DNA of 64,000 nt. Source: Prorocentrum cordatum. Its lineage: Eukaryota; Sar; Dinophyceae; Prorocentrales; Prorocentraceae. Below are positions 1 to 11,223 of the stretch, piece after piece. The DNA lies in assembly GCA_963575745.1 (NCBI GenBank), contig CAUYUJ010021060.1:1-64000 (forward strand), written 5' to 3'. The notes under the pieces are model-generated. The model saw only the letters and a program-made list of their open reading frames with translations. It had not been told where the DNA came from and did not search any database. A program made the translations under genes and the position numbers. The stretch's first letter is position 1. Every line of letters begins with the position of its first letter.

Positions 1-137
1 CTGAAGCATCAAGAGCTCTGAAAAGATTCTGCTTCTCGAGCTAAGTCCGCAAAACTATTTGTACGCGATCGTTTTTTAGAGTTTTGTGGCTCTCGCTTAA
101 GTTTGCTTCACGTGTTCCGAGGAGCTGGGCAAGAAAA

Positions 138-194
138 GAGCTCTACGAGGTCCCCGGCGGTAACCAGGTTGACGGTTTACCGCCGGCGCCCAGT
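138..194 (+). repeat. Foldback hairpin, mixed A/B form
   Basis: The outer arm is type B (GAGCTCTACGAGG) but the inner stem is type A (CCGGCGGTAA/TTACCGCCGG). It looks like a recombinant between the two foldback types. Confidence 0.75.
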
Positions 195-1147
195 CCGGAG
201 CGCTGGAGAGCTAGTTGGCAAGAAAAATCTCGACGGACCTTTTGGTGACTTTTGGTCGGTTGAAAATTTTCTTCTCGAAATTTGACATTCGTTAGAGCTC
301 TAGTATTTTTTCTCATGATATTCGATCTTATTCCCGCTCGCCATCTTGATCTCAGCTCGATCGGGTAACTTTGAAGGCCAAAAAGCAGGCAGGCGGGAAC
401 AGCCGTTTCGAGTCATCTTGATACGCGCTGTCGGTTTTCTCAAGATAACTCGAGCTTCAGGACAACTACAGAGCTGGTCAGCACAGCTAATGCATTCAGA
501 ATGATCAGGCGCGTTCGCCTGTTGAATCCAGAGGTCCGAACTCGGTCTGCTAGCCGAGCTATGGTCGCAAACCTATTCGTATTATTCGAGTCATGTGAAG
601 CAGAACGCTCTCGGTTTTTCGTACTTAACTCGTCTGTAGTCACCACAGAGTCTAATAACTACAGAAATTCGATTGAGAATTATCAAGGGCGCGTTTCGTT
701 CTGTTTCAATTCGACGTCAAATCTTGAGAAGTGCTCTCGATTTTCTGTATTTAAATCGTGCTGGGGGCTAGAGTGCTGCTGGTCACAGGAATCGATTCCG
801 AGACATCAGGCGCGTCCGTTCGTCGAACCGAGAGCTCGGAACTCGTCTGCTGCTCGAACGAGATCCGCGAAACTGTTGTATTATTCGAGTTATCCTGAGA
901 GGTACTCTCGGTTTTCTGCACTTAACCCAGGCTGTATGGGGGCTGCAGAGCTGGTAATCACAGGAATGTCCAGGAGACATCAGTACTCCGTCCGCCTTCG
1001 CATCAGAGGTCTGAACATCGGTTTCATACTCGAGCTCGATGGAAAACTGTTTGTTTTGTTTTGTTAGAGTCATCTGGCAGTCCATATCGCTTGGGCTGAA
1101 AACTGGGTTCGGTCTCTGAAAATGCGTGTTCACATTATATATTGTCA

Positions 1148-1223
1148 GAAGCTCTTACGAGTCCCCCCGCGGTAGAAAGGTTGACGTTTACACACACGGG
1201 GGGGGGGGGGGGCCGCGCCCAGT
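1148..1223 (+). repeat. Degenerate foldback with poly-G run
   Basis: The left arm and loop GAAAGGTTGACG are recognisable. The right stem is replaced by CACACACA plus about 14 G. This is either decay or a homopolymer sequencing error. Confidence 0.6.
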
Positions 1224-2252
1224 TGCTGGAAGCTTAAGAGTAATTCCGGGGAGCTGGAGAGCTAGTTGGCAAGAAAAATCTCGACGGACCTTTTGGTGAC
1301 TTTTGGTCGGTTGAAAATTTTGTTCTCGAAATTTGACCATTCGTTAGAGCTCTAGTATTTTTTCTCAGGATATTCGATCTTATTTCCGCTCGCCATCTTG
1401 ATCTCAGCTCGATCGGGTAACTTTGAAGGCCAAAAAGCAGGCAGGCGGGAACGGCCGTTTCGAGTCATCTTGATACGCGCTGTCGTTTTCTCAAGATAAC
1501 TCGAGCTTCAGAACAACTACAGAGCTGGTCAGCACAGCTAATGCATTCAGAATGATCAGGCGCGTTCGCCTGTTGAATCTAGAGGTCTGAACTCGGTCTG
1601 CTAGCCGAGCTAGGGTCGCAAATCTATTCGTATTATTCGAGTCATTGTAGCAGACGCTCTCGGTTTTTCGTACTTAACTCGATCTGTAGGGCAGCCACAG
1701 AGCTGATAATCACAGAAATCGATTGAGAATTATCAGGCGCGTTCGTCCGTTGAATCCAGAGCTCTGAACTCGGCCTGCTCCCCGAGCTAGGTTCGCGAAC
1801 CTATTGGTATTGTTCGAGTCATCTTGAGAAGTGCTCTCGGTTTTCTGTACTTAAATCGTGCTGGGGAGGGCTACAGTGCTGCTGGTCACATGAATCGATT
1901 TCGAGACATCAGGCGCGTCCGTTCGTCGAACCGAGAGCTCGGAACTCGGTCTGGCACTCGAACGAGATCCGCGAAACTGCTGTATTATTCGAGTCATCCT
2001 GAGAGGTACTCTCGGTTTTCTGCACTTAACTCAGGCTGTATGGGGGGCTGCAGAGCTGGTAATTACAGGAATCGATCCGCAGACATCAGACGCGTCCGCC
2101 TGCGCATTCAGAGGTCTTAACTCGGTTTCATACTCGAGCTCGATTCGAAAACTGTTCGTTTGGTTTGTTAGAGTCATTTTGAGAGGTTTATAATCGCTTG
2201 GGCTGAAAACCTAGTCGTTCTCTGAAATTCTTCTTCACATTATATATTGTCA

Positions 2253-2312
2253 GGAAGCTCTACGAGTCCCCCGGCGGTAAGAAAGGTTGACGGTTTACCG
2301 CCGGCGCCCAGT
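2253..2312 (+). repeat. Foldback hairpin, type A1
   Basis: It is preceded by ATTATATATTGTCAG. The inner stem CCGGCGGTAA/TTACCGCCGG is perfect (10 bp) around a 14-nt loop that contains AAGGTTGACGG. Confidence 0.85.
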
Positions 2313-3267
2313 AATTCCGGCGCGCTGGAGAGCTAGTTGGCAAGAAAAATCTCGACGGAACTTTTGGTGACTTTTGCTCGGTTGAAAATTTTGTTCTTAA
2401 AATTTGACCATTCGTTAGAGCTCTAGTATTTTTTCCCGTGATATTCGATCTCAGTTCCGCTCTTCATCTTGATCTCAGCTCGATCGGGTAACTTTGAAGG
2501 CCAAAAAGCACTCTGGCGGGAACGCCCGTTTCGAGTCATCTTGATACACGCTGATGGTTTTCTGAACATAACTCGAGCTCTAGGGCCGCTACAGAGCTGG
2601 TAAGCACAGCTAATGCATGCAGAATGATCAGACACGTTCGCTTGTTGAACCCAGAGGTCTGAACTCGGTCTGTCAGCCGAGCTAGGTCAAACCTGTTTGT
2701 ATTATTCGAGTCAACTTGATACGCGTTGTCGGTATTTTCTACTTAACTCGAGCTGTAGGGCAGCTACAGTGCTGGTAAGCACTCGTATCGCACTCAGAAT
2801 GATCAGACGCGTTTGTCTGCTGAATCCATAGGTCTAAACTCGGTCTGCTAGCCGAGCTAGGTCCGCAAACCTATTCGTATTATTCCAGTCCACTTGATAT
2901 GCGTTGTCGGTATTTTCTACTTAACTCGAGCTGTAGGGTTGCTACAGTGCTGGTAAGCACGCCTATCGCACTCAGAATCATCAGGCGCGTTCGCCCGTTG
3001 AATCCAGAGCTCTGAACTCAGTCTGTTGCGCGATCCAGAATCACGAAACTGTTCGCATTCTTCCAGTCATCTTGAGAGCTACTGTCGGCGTTCTGCACTT
3101 AATTCGGGCTGTAGGGAGGCTGCAGGGCGGGTAATCACAGGAATCGATTCGGAGACATCAGACGCGTCCGTCTGTCGCATTCAGAGGTCTGAACTCGGTC
3201 TGATACTCGAGTTGGGCTCAAAAAGCTATTCGTTCTCTGCAATTTTGCCCGACAGTATATGTTGTCA

Positions 3268-3343
3268 GGAAGCTCTACGAGTCCCCTGGCGGTAACAAAG
3301 GTTGACGGTTTACCGCCGGCGCCCAGTAACTCGTAGAGCTTCC
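3268..3343. repeat. Complete foldback with both outer arms, type A
   Basis: The most complete copy. The outer arms GGAAGCTCTACGAGT (3268-3282) and ACTCGTAGAGCTTCC (3329-3343) are perfect 15-bp inverted repeats. They enclose the inner stem GGCGGTAA/TTACCGCC and the loop with AAGGTTGACGG. The right arm leads into a module (AGCAAGTTATAGCTGG...) found after other foldbacks too. The layout resembles a small terminal-inverted-repeat element, but no transposase or clear duplication is seen around it. Confidence 0.8.
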
Positions 3344-4350
3344 CTTAGCAAGTTATAGCTGGAAGCTTAAGAGTAATTCCGAGGAGCTGGAGAGCTAGTT
3401 GGCAAGAAAAATCTCGACGGACCTTTTGCTGACTTTTGGTCAATTGAAAATTTTGTTCTTGAAATTTCACCATTCGTTAGAGCTCTAGTATTTTTTCCCA
3501 TCATATTCGACCTTATTCCCGCTCGCCATCTTGATCTCAGCTCGATCGGGTAACTTTGGAGGCCAAAAAGCAGGCAGGCGGGAACGGTCGTTTCGAGTCA
3601 TCTTGATACGCGCTGTCGATTTTCTCAAGATAACTCGAGCTTCAGCAGGAACAACTCTGAGTTGGTCAGCGCAGCTAATGCCTTCGAATGATCATCGCCG
3701 TTCGCCTGTTAATCCAGAGGTCTGAACTCGGTCTGCTAGCCGAGCTAGGGTCGCAACCTATTCGTATTTATTTCGAGTCATTGGTAGCAACGCTCTCGGT
3801 TTTCGTACTTATCTCCTGTCGGCAGCGACAGAGCGGATAATCAACAGAAATCGTTGAAGATTATCAGAGCGCGTTCGTCTGTCAATCAAGCAGCTCAACT
3901 CGGCCTGCTCCCCGAGCTAGGTTCGCGAACCTTTTGGTATTGTTCGAGTCATCTTGAGAAGTGCTCTCGGTTTTCTGTACTTAAATCGTGCTGGGGGAGG
4001 GCTACAGTGCTGCTGGTCACAGGAATCGATTTCGAGACATCAGCCGCGTCCGTTCGTCGAACCGAGAGCTCGGAACTCGGTCTGCTGCTCGAACAAGATC
4101 CGCGAAACTGTTGTATTATTCGAGTCATCCTGAGAGGTACTCTCGGTTTTCTGCACTTAACTCAGGCTGTATGGGGGGCTGCAGAGCTGGTAATCACAAG
4201 AATCGATCCGCAGACATCAGACGCGTCCGCCTGTCGCCTGACCGTTCGTTTGTTAGTTAGAGTCATCTTAGATGTCTATAATTCGCTTGGGCTGAAACTA
4301 CTCCTGAGCCGTTTCTCTGGAATTCTTTTCCACATTGTAATATATTGTCA

Positions 4351-4423
4351 GCAGCTCTAGCATTCCCCCGGCGGTAATAATGTTGACGGTTTACCGCCGG
4401 CGCCCAGTAACTCGTAGAGCTTC
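4351..4423. repeat. Foldback with both arms, partly decayed
   Basis: The left arm is eroded (AGCTCTAGCATT). The inner stem CCGGCGGTAA/TTACCGCCGG is intact, and the right arm ACTCGTAGAGCTTC is present. Confidence 0.75.
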
Positions 4424-5408
4424 ATTACAAGTTATTGCTGGAAGGCTTAAGAGTAATTCCGGCGCGCTGGAGAGCTAGTTGGCAAGAAAAATCTCGACGG
4501 AACTTTTGGTGACTTTTGGTCGGTTGAAAATTTTGTTCTCGAAATTCAACAATTCGTTTGAGCTCTAGTATTTTTTCCCGTGATATTCGATCTTATTGCC
4601 GCTCGCCATCTTGATCTCAGCTCGATCGGGTGAATATTACTATCGAAAAGCACTCTGGCGGGATCGGCCGTTCTGAGTCATCTGAATACGCGCTGACGGT
4701 TTTTCCAACATAACTCGAGCTTTAGGACAGCTACAGAGCTGGTAAGCACAGCTAATCCATGTATAATGATTAGGCGCGTTCGCCTGTTGAATCCAGAGAT
4801 CTGAACTCGGTCTGTTAGCCGAGCTAGGTCCGCAAACCTATTCGTATTAGTCGAGTCATCTTGACAGAAACTTTCGGTTTTCTGTACTTAACTCGAGCTG
4901 TAGGACAGCTACAGAGCTAATATTTACAGACACCGATTCAGAATCATCAGTTACGTTTGTTTGTCGAATCCATAGCTCTGAACTGGGTCTGCTCCCCGAT
5001 CTAGAATCGCGAAACTATTCGTATTAGTCGAGTCATTTTGAGAAGTGCTCTCGGTTTTCTTCACTCAACTCGCGCTGAGGGGGGGCTACAGTGCTGGTGG
5101 TCCCAGGAACTGATTTTAAGACATCAGGCGCGTTCGTCTGTCGAATCCAGAGCTCTGAACTCTGTCTGCTGCCCGAACTAGGTCCGCGAAACTATTCGTA
5201 TTGTTCGATTGATCCTGAGAGGTGCTGTCGCTGCTGTCTGTTTTCTGCACTTAACTCGGGCAGTAGGGGGGCTGGAGGGCTGGTAATGACAGTATTTGAT
5301 TCGCAGACATCAGACGCGTCCGCCTGTCGCATTGAGAGGTCAAAAAATATTCATTATGAGTCGGAATGTTGGTAGGTGCTGTCGGTTTTCTCAACTTAAG
5401 TCGAGCTA

Positions 5409-5468
5409 GGAAGCTCTACGAGTCTCCCGGCGGTAACCTAGGTTGACGGTTTACCGCCGGCGCCCAGT
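5409..5468 (+). repeat. Foldback hairpin, type A2
   Basis: It is preceded by CTTAAGTCGAGCTAG. The inner stem is perfect and the loop reads TAACCTAGGTTGACGG. A type-B right arm, ACCTCGTAGAGCTC, stands alone just downstream at 5491-5504. Confidence 0.8.
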
Positions 5469-5548
5469 TCCGGCGCGCTGGAGAGCTAGTACCTCGTAGA
5501 GCTCTTCGGCATTGATAAGCTAGAGGAATTTCGGCGCGGGTGGAGCTA

Positions 5549-5803
5549 GTAGGCCCACCCGGTGGTTTTACATTTTTTTTGAAAATAGTTAAGCATTTAT
5601 TTTGAGAAAGCATATTTTTCGCACCTATAGACAACTATGAGGGCCTCAGCGTCTCAATATCAGCTCTGTACATGCACTTTTACTATCAAAACACTTGGAG
5701 GAACCAACTTCATGTCGACATGACAAAGAACATGTTTTCTCTATTCTGAGAAATGCTTCCAGAAGCCCTCTCGTTTGATACTGAGCACTCTTACGCGTGT
5801 TAG
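5549..5803 (+). repeat. Module preceding type-B foldbacks
   Basis: A non-monomer segment of about 0.26 kb with TTTATTTTGAGAAAGCA, CAAAACACTTGG and GAGCACTCTTACGCGTG. Relatives lie at about 26728-27008, 34930-35219, 37799-38097, 42544-42821 and 59053-59334, always immediately before a type-B foldback. No coding potential is apparent. Confidence 0.75.
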
Positions 5804-5876
5804 GAGCTCTACAAGGTTCCCGGCGGTGACCAGGTTGACGGTTCACCGCCGGCGCCAGTAACTCGTAGAGCTTTCC
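5804..5876. repeat. Foldback hairpin, type B stem with type-A right arm
   Basis: The inner stem reads CCGGCGGTGA/TTCACCGCCGG, the compensated counterpart of the A stem. The right arm ACTCGTAGAGCTTTCC is A-like, so this is a hybrid. Confidence 0.75.
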
Positions 5877-7489
5877 TCAGCAAGTTATTGCTGGAAGCTT
5901 TAGAGTAATTCCGGAGCGCTGGAGAGCTAGTTCGCAAGAAAAATCTCGACGGAACTTTTGGTGACTTTTGGTCGGTTGAACATTTTGTTCTCGAAATTGA
6001 ACCATTCGTTAGAGCTCTAGTATTCTTTTCCGTGATATTCGATCTTATTCCCGCTCGCCATCTTGATCTCAGCTCGATCGGGTACTTTTTACTGCGAAAG
6101 AGCAATGTGGTTTTGAGTCATCTTCTCAACTCGAGCTGTAGGGCAGCCACAGAGCTGGTAAGCACATATATCGCATTCAGAATCATTAGGCGCGTTCGCC
6201 TGTTAAATCTAGAGGTCTGAACTGAGTCTGCTAGCCGAGCTAGGTCCGCAAACCTATTCGTATTATTTGGGTCATCTTGATAGACGCCCTCAGTTTTCTG
6301 TACTTAACTCGAGCCGTAGGGCAGCTACAGAGCTCGTAGTCACAGAAATCGATTGTGAATCATCAGGCGCGCTCGTCTGTTGAATCGAGAGCTCTCGATT
6401 TGGCCTGCTGCCCGAGCTAGGTTCGCAAAACTATTTGTATTGTTCGAGTCATCCTGAGAAGTACTGTCGGTATTCCGTGCTCGGGTAGGCTACAGTGCTG
6501 CTGGTCACGGAAATCGATTTCAGACATCAGGCGCGTCCGGCTGTCGAGTCCAGAGCTGGGAACTCGGTCTGCTGCTCGAACTAGGTTCGCGAAACTATTG
6601 TATTACTCGAGTCATTCTGAGAGCTGCTGTCGGTTTTCTGCACTTCACTCGGGCTGATGGGGGGCTGCAGGGCTGGTAATCACATGATTCGATTCGTAGA
6701 CACCAGACGCGCTGCATGTCTCATTCAGAGGTCTGAGCTCGGTTTCATACTCAAGCTGGGTCTATACTGTTCGTTTTTCTGTTAGAGTCATCTTGAGAGG
6801 TCTGTAATCGCTCGGGGAACGACTAGTCATTATCTCAAAATAACCATTCGTTAGAGCTCTAGTATTTTTTCCCGTGATATCTTATTCCCGCTCGCCATCT
6901 TGATCTCAGCTCGATCGGGTGAATATTACTGTAAAAAGGCACTGTGGCGGGATCTTCCGTTTGAAGTCATCTTGATACGCGCTGACGGTTTTCTGAACAT
7001 AACTCGAGCTTCAGGGCAGCTATAGAGCTGGTAAGCCCACCTATCGCATTCAGAATCATCAGGCGCGTTCGTCTGTTGAATCACGAGGTCTGAACTCGGT
7101 CTGCTAGCCGAGCTAGGTCTGCAAACTTATTCGTATTAGTCAAGTCATCTTAACAGCGCGCTGAGGAGAGCTACAGTGCTGGTGGTCACAGGAATCGATT
7201 TGAAGACATCAGACGCGTCCGCCTGTCGAATCCAGAGCTCGGAACTCGGTCTGCTGCCCGAATTAGGTCTGCAGAACTACTGTATCGTTCGAGTCATCCT
7301 GAGAGGTGCTGTTGGTTTTCTGCACTTAACTCGGGCTGCAGGGGGGCTGCAGGGCTGGTAATGACAGGAGTCGACTCGCAGACATCAGACGCGTCCGCCT
7401 GTCGCATTGAGAGGTCACAAAATATCACTATGAGTCGGAATGTTGGTAGGTGCTCGGTGTTCTCAACTTCAGTCGAGCTGGAAGCTCTA

Positions 7490-7535
7490 GTCTCCCGGCG
7501 GTAACCAAGGTTGACGGTTACCGCCGGCGTCCAGT
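7490..7535 (+). repeat. Foldback hairpin, type A2, shortened
   Basis: The inner stem CCGGCGGTAA/TTACCGCCGG surrounds CCAAGGTTGACGG. The left arm is truncated to GGAAGCTCTAG. Confidence 0.75.
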
Positions 7536-7981
7536 TATTGCTGGAAGCTCAAGAGTAATGACTCGTAGAGGTTCCCTAAGCTAGTTGCTGGAAGCTTAAG
7601 AGTTATTCCGGCGCGCTGGAGAGCTAGTTCGCAAGAAAAATGTCGACGAAACTTTTGGTGATCTTTGGTCGGTTGAAAATTTTGTTCTCGAAATTTGACC
7701 ATTCGTTAGAGCTCTAGTATTTTTCCCGTGATATTCGATCTTATTCCCGCTCGCTATCTTAAACTCAGCTCGATCGGGTACCTTTTACTGCCAAACCGCA
7801 CTGTGGCGGGAACGGCCGTTTCGAGTCATCTTGATACGCGGTGACGGTTTTCTCAAGATAACTCGAGCTTAAGGGCATAGAGCTGGTCAGCACAGATTAT
7901 GGATTCAGAATGATCAGGCGCGTTCGCCTGTTGAACCCAGAGGTCTGAAATCGGTCTGCTAGCCGAGCTAGGTGCACAAAC

Positions 7982-7983
<2 letters not shown>

Positions 7984-8024
<41 letters not shown>

Positions 8025-8036
8025 AAAAAAAAAAAA

Positions 8037-8072
<36 letters not shown>

Positions 8073-8076
8073 AAAA

Positions 8077-8114
<38 letters not shown>
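7984..8114. repeat. Poly-A tract of about 130 nt inside a monomer
   Basis: An almost pure A run interrupted by a few T and one C. It splits a monomer between AAACCT and ATTCGTATTATTCG. It could be a retroposition tail but is equally likely an assembly or homopolymer artefact, because no retroposed sequence precedes it. Confidence 0.7.
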
Positions 8115-8116
<2 letters not shown>

Positions 8117-8672
8117 CGAATTATTCGACGTATTATTCGAGTCATCTTGACAGACGCTCTCGTTTTTCTGTACTTAACTCGAGCTATAGGACAGCTACAG
8201 GGGTGATGCTTGCAGAAACCGATTCCGAATCATCAGTTACGTTTGTCTGTCGAATCTAGAGCTCTGGACTCGGTTTGCTGCCCGATCTAGAATCGCGAAA
8301 TTATTCGTATTGGTCGAGTGATCTTGAGAAGTGCTCTCGGTTTCTTCACTCAACTCGCGCTGAGGGGGTTGTTCTCACAGTAATCGATTTGAAGAGATCA
8401 GGCACGTCCGCCTATCGAATCCAGAGCTCGGAACTCGGTCTGCTGCGCGAACTAGGTCCGCGAAACTATTGTATTGTTCGAGTCATTCTGAGAGGTGCTG
8501 TCGGTTTTCTGCACTTAACTCGGGCTGCAGGGGGGCTGCAGGGCTGGTAATAACAGGAGTCGATTCGCAGACATCCGACGCGTCCGCCTGTCGCATTCAG
8601 AGGTCAAGAAATATTCACTATGACTCAGAATGTTGGTAGGTGCTGTCGGTTTTCTCAACTTAAGTCGAGCTA

Positions 8673-8732
8673 GGAAGCTCTACGAGTTCCCCGGCGGTAA
8701 CCAAGGTTGACGGTTTACCGCCGGCGCCAAGT
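8673..8732 (+). repeat. Foldback hairpin, type A2
   Basis: Preceded by CGAGCTA. The inner stem is perfect and the loop is TAACCAAGGTTGACGG. The end reads GCCAAGT instead of GCCCAGT. Confidence 0.8.
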
Positions 8733-10101
8733 TCCGGAACGCTGGAGAGCTAGTTGGCAAGAAAAATCTCGACGGACCTTTTGCTGACTTTTGGTCGGTT
8801 GAAAATTTGGTTCTCGAAATTTGACCATTCGTTAGAGCTCTAGTATTTTTTCCCATGATATTCGATCTTATTCCCGCTCGCCATCTTGATCTCAGCTCGA
8901 TCGGGTACATTTTACTGCCAAAAAGCGTCCCGTCGGGAACGACCGTTTCGAGTCATCTTGATACGTGTTGTCGGTATTTTCTCCTTAACTCGAGCTGTAG
9001 GGCAGCTACAGAGCTGGTAAAGCACACCCAATCGCACCTCAGAATCATCAGGCGCGTTCGCCTGTTGAAATCCATAATCTGAAACTCGGTCCTGATATCC
9101 AGCTGGTCCGCAAACCTATTCGTATTATTCGATCAACTTGATACGCGTTGTCGGTAATTTTCTAGTTAACTCGAGCTGTAGGCAGCGACAGAGTTGAGGC
9201 AAAGCTATCGCACTTCAGAATCATCATGCGGGCGGCGTTCGCCTGTTGAATCCATAGGTCTGAACTTGGTCTGCTAGCCGAGCTAGGTCCGCAAACCTAT
9301 TCGTATTATTCGAGTTAACTTGATACGCGTTGTCGGTATTTTCTACTTAACTCGAGCTGTAGGGCAGCTACAGAGCTTGTAAGCACATCCATCGCATTCA
9401 GAATCATCAGGCGCGTTCGCCTCTTGACTCCAGATGTCTGAACTCGGTCTGCTAGCCGAGCTGGGTCCGCAAATCTATTCGTATTATTCGAGTCATCTTG
9501 ACAAACGCTCTTGGTTTTCTGTACTTAACTCGAGCTGTAGGGCAGCTACAGAGCCTATAGTCAGAGAAATCGATTGGGAATTATCGGGCGCGTTTGTCTG
9601 TTGTATCGAGAGCTCTGAACTCGGCCTGCTGTCCGAGCTAGGTCCGCGAAACTATCCGTAGTGTTCGAATCATCGTGAAAAGTGCTCTCAATTTTCTGCA
9701 CTCAACTCGTGCTGGGGGAGGGCTACAGTGCTGCGGGTCATAGAAATCGATTTGCACACATCAGGCGAGTTCGTTGGTCGATTCGAGAGCTCAGAACTTG
9801 GTCTGCTGCTCGAAACAGGTCCGCGAAACTATTGTATTATTCGAGTCATCCTGAGAGATGCTGCCGGTTTTCTGCATTTAACTCGGGCTGTAGGGGGGCT
9901 ACAGGGCTGGTAATCACATGATTCGATTCGTAGACATCAGACGCGTCAGCCTGTCGCATTGAGAGGTCTGAACTCGGTCTGATACTCGAACTGGGTTGCG
10001 AAACTGTTTGTTTTTTTTGTTAGAGTCATCTTCAGGAACTGAAATCGCTTGGGCTGAAAATTAGTCGTTCTCTGGATTTTTTCCCACACTATATACTGTC
10101 A

Positions 10102-10161
10102 GGAAGCTCTACGAGTCCCCCGGCGGTAAGAAAGGTTGACGGTTTACCGCCGGCGCCCAGT
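10102..10161 (+). repeat. Foldback hairpin, type A1
   Basis: Preceded by ACACTATATACTGTCAG. The stem is perfect and the loop is TAAGAAAGGTTGACGG. Confidence 0.8.
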
Positions 10162-11079
10162 TGGCAAGAAAAATCTCGACGGAACTTATGCTGACTTTTG
10201 GTCGGTTGAAAATTTTGATCTCGAAATTTGACCATTCGTTAGAGCTCTAGTATTTTTTCCCGTGATATTCGATCTTATTCCCGCTCGCCATCTCCATCTC
10301 AGCACGATCGGGTAACTTTGAAGGCCAAAAAGCACTCTGGCGGGATCGGCCGTTTCGAGTCATCTTGATACGCGCTGACGGTTTTCTTAACATAACTCGA
10401 GCTGTAGGACATCTACAGAGCTGGTAAGCACAGCTAATCAATGCAGAATGATTAGGCGCGTTCGCCTGTTGAATCCAGAGGTCTGAAATCGGTCTGTGAG
10501 CCGAGCTATGTTCGCAAACCTATTCGTATTATTGGAGTCATCTTGACAGAAACTCTCGGTTTTCTGTACTTAACTCGAGCTGTAAGACAGCTACAGAGCT
10601 GATACTCACAGAAACTGATTCAGAATCGTCAGTTGCGTTTGTCTGTCGAATCTAGAGCTCTGAACTCGGTCTTCTGCCCGATCTAGAATCGCGAAATTAT
10701 TCGTATTGGTCGAGTCATCTTGAGAAGTGCTCTCGGTTTTCTTCACTCAACTTGCGCTGAGAGGGGGCTACAGTGCTGGTTGTCATATGAATCGATTTAA
10801 AGAGATCATGCGCGTCCGCCTGTCGAATCCAGAGCTCGGAACTCGGTCTGCTGCCCGAACTAGGTTCGCGAAGCTATTGTATTGTTCGAGTTATCCTGAG
10901 AGATGCTGTCGGTTTTCTGCGCTGACCTCGGGCTGTAGGGGGGCTGCGGGGCTGGTAATGACAGGAGTCGATTTGCAGACATCAGACGCGTCCGCTTCTC
11001 GCATTCAGAGGTCAAAAACTATTCACTATGACTCAGAATGTTGGTAGGTGCTGTTGGTTTTCTAACTTAAGTCGAGCTT

Positions 11080-11178
11080 GGAAGCTCTACGAGTTCCCCG
11101 GCGGTAACCAAGGTTTGCGGTTTGCTCAACAAGCTAGGTAACCAAGGTTTGCGGTTTACGGTAACCAAGCTCTTCAAG
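11080..11178 (+). repeat. Degenerate A2 foldback left of LINE1
   Basis: GGAAGCTCTACGAG and CCGGCGGTAACCAAGG are followed by repeated fragments of GGTAACCAAGGTTTGCGG in place of a right stem. The last GTAACCAAG (11161-11169) matches the ACCAAG at LINE1's 3' junction, so this is probably the scrambled left flank of the LINE1 target. Confidence 0.6.
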
Positions 11179-11190
11179 TTTTGGCTCAAG
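11179..11190 (+). other. Truncated spliced-leader relic
   Basis: TTTTGGCTCAAG equals the last 12 nt of the dinoflagellate spliced leader. It is joined directly to CTCTACGAG, the interior of a foldback left arm, as expected if the leader was spliced at GGAAG|CTCTACGAG. The 5' half of the leader is missing. Chance cannot be excluded for 12 nt alone, but the position matches the complete leader in LINE2. Confidence 0.65.
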
Positions 11191-11223
11191 CTCTACGAGT
11201 CCCCCGGCGGTAAGAAAGGTTGA
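11191..11223 (+). repeat. Foldback left half captured by LINE1 (A1 loop)
   Basis: CTCTACGAG, CCCCCGGCGGTAA and GAAAGGTTGA form the left half of an A1 foldback, without a matching right half here. The right half at 17024-17057 has the A2 loop (CCAAGGTTG). The left half therefore seems to have travelled with the element's RNA from an older insertion site. Confidence 0.7.

Larger units (their letters stand above)
1..11079. repeat. Satellite-like higher-order repeat array, block 1
   Basis: No gene is seen. The block is a run of about ten units of roughly 1.0-1.4 kb. Each has a leader segment (TGGCAAGAAAAATCTCGACG through CTCGATCGGGT) and then diverged monomers of about 176 bp marked by TCGAGTCATC, CTCGAGCTGTAGG, CAGGCGCGTTCGCCTG and GAACTCGGTCTGCT. 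A foldback closes each unit. Short open frames recur with the repeat and end at the fixed GAGGTCTGA, so they are not treated as genes. The stretches near 3640-3900 and 9000-9240 carry many single-base indels relative to sister units. Confidence 0.85.

Noticed and set aside
7897-8145. Minus-strand poly-Phe open frame
   Set aside because: It is the reverse of the poly-A tract.
1-11079. CRISPR array
   Set aside because: The repeat period is about 176 bp without constant repeat and unique spacer; the eukaryotic leader relic and LINEs argue for a satellite.
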